NCBI GenBank assembly: GCA_026745465.1
Contig: JACYXH010000409.1
Span: 841,001 to 905,000 of the forward strand
Length of the DNA: 64,000 nt
Source of the DNA: Lota lota
Taxonomy: Eukaryota > Chordata > Actinopteri > Gadiformes > Lotidae
Reading direction: 5' to 3'
The notes under the pieces were generated by a model. It was given only the letters and a program-made list of their open reading frames with translations. It was not told where the DNA came from and searched no databases. Shown piece by piece: positions 62,761 to 64,000 of the stretch; the first letter of the stretch is position 1; every line of letters starts with the position of its first letter. Position numbers and translations under genes: made by a program.

Positions 62761-63970
62761 AGAGAAACATGAGAAAACTTGAGAACTGACATTTTCAAAT
62801 TGACAAACTGACTGCCGTATGTCCATTTAATGTTTTTCGTCAGTTGCGCAATATTGTGCCCCTGAACTCTTTGTCAGTCAAAGGGCCTCCTACAACAGCC
62901 GGCCGGATGACGCAAGCCCCAAGTCCAGCTCAATACCAAACACAGAGAGGTCTACGTGGAGCCAAACAGCATTCAATCAGCTGCGGTTCCATTGGAAAGC
63001 TCTAAGTGCAGCTGCCCATTCAAGGCCTGGAGGCTGAGAGTTTCTGGGTATTACAGCAGGGTCACCGCTACCAGCCACGCTGAGGAATGGAAACTACCCA
63101 TCTGAATTATTCACGTGAAATACATCTCAGGGCGCAGGCCCCGACACAATTTAAAACCACATTTTATTTATCCGTTTTTTTTCTAATGTGATAAAAAGAT
63201 CAAAAAGATGTAATTTGACATTTCCCACATTGTCGAGAGAACCATAACTAAAGGTTTCACAATATTGTACACACCTTCACAAGCAGGTATAGGGGAGGAG
63301 GAAGAGGAGGAGAAGTGGGGGAGAGGAGGGGGAGGAGGAGGAGGGGGAGGAGGAGGGGGATATGAGGATAAAGTTGAAAATGAGAACGAGGAACAATATG
63401 AGAAGGAAAGTGCAGAGAAGATGGGGATGAGGAGCAAGAGAGGGTCCCATGTTGCATTGACTCAGATGATCATTATTCTTTAAGTCTAATGACAATTTAA
63501 ATGCTAATCTCATTTGGAGGCTGAGAAGTGGGCGAGGGGGCTGAAGGGGGTGGCGGGGGGGGGAAATTATTTTTATTCATGAAAGAAGAAAAGAAAAACA
63601 CCTCTGGGTGGTGGATTAAAGAGTCTCAACGCAACAAAACAACAACATCAACACATGACAAACCAACGACTAAGACACCTGTGAAGCATCGATCCAGCCT
63701 GGTGACAAAGGCGGAAAAAGAAAAGAGCTCATTAGCCCTGCCAGCCAGTGTGCTGTTGCCGGGCTGCTCTTCAGCAACGCAGGAGCGCTCCTCAACTCTC
63801 TACCCCCCACAGTCTGCACGTCCTCATGCGTCTTGTCTCTGACACACGGCAACCATATGCTGATCTGAAGCGTGGACCAAAGCTATCGACGCAGCGTTTA
63901 GCCTATACTGCTGCACCGATATATAGAATGAATTGTACTTGGATTTCTTTAGTGAACACCGCAGCAATGT

Positions 63971-64000
63971 CCTTGCTACATGCCACCTAGGTGGCTGCCA
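63971..64000. repeat. Foldback repeat, partial copy at window edge
   Basis: TTGCTACATGCCACCTAGG then TGGCTGCCA matches the right arm of the element at 52801-52837 with about two differences. The window ends inside it. Confidence 0.8.

Overview
The window is vertebrate nuclear DNA, almost certainly from a ray-finned fish. Genes are split into many short exons with GT..AG introns. Introns and spacers are full of (CA)n, (GA)n and (AT)n microsatellites. There are two Tc1-like transposons with long inverted repeats, and several fragments of a tRNA-derived SINE whose 3' tail (GCTTTGGATAAAAGCGTCTGC type) is widespread in teleosts. The very high density of dinucleotide repeats is reminiscent of codfishes, but the species cannot be fixed from the sequence alone.

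Four protein-coding genes were reconstructed exon by exon, each with intact reading frame and consensus splice sites. (1) suclg1, minus strand, 9 exons between 23987 and 7618, 324 aa: the alpha subunit of mitochondrial succinyl-CoA ligase. (2) cisd2, plus strand, 3 exons between 24778 and 27488, 135 aa: the ER/mitochondrial outer membrane [2Fe-2S] protein. (3) slc9b2 (NHA2), minus strand, 12 coding exons between 43461 and 30843, 580 aa: a cation/proton antiporter. (4) bdh2 (dhrs6), minus strand, 9 exons between 50448 and 45184, 245 aa: a short-chain dehydrogenase. The order and orientation cisd2(+) slc9b(-) bdh2(-) matches the human 4q24 block, as recalled. suclg1 lies head-to-head with cisd2 here, whereas it is on another chromosome in human.

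Layout: 1-7370 is non-coding, with a minisatellite near 880-1340, microsatellites and a possible conserved non-coding block near 6450-7080. 7375-23990 is suclg1, with a 4.5-kb last intron and a 27-nt last coding exon. 23988-24777 is a compact shared promoter with two CCAAT boxes and a ZNF143/THAP11-type motif. 24778-28340 is cisd2. 29014-30645 is a Tc1-like element between the converging cisd2 and slc9b2 genes. 30843-44830 is slc9b2, with a second Tc1-like element in intron 4 (37720-39345). 44977-50448 is bdh2, whose likely polyadenylation site lies only about 150 bp from the slc9b2 promoter. 50500-64000 has no recognisable coding exon: it holds long microsatellites, a 37-bp-arm foldback repeat with relatives at 46434 and at the window end, possible conserved non-coding blocks, and an AT-rich stretch (61440-62760) that could be the 3' UTR of a minus-strand gene beyond the window.

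The genes do not form a pathway cassette. Three act at or around mitochondria (suclg1, cisd2, slc9b2), and bdh2 is a cytosolic dehydrogenase. The most unusual feature is how often simple repeats sit directly beside splice sites, nearly always with UG on the transcribed strand. No wholly new system was found; the best candidates for follow-up are that pattern, the foldback repeat family, the CDGSH-to-CDKSH change in cisd2, and the shared suclg1/cisd2 promoter.
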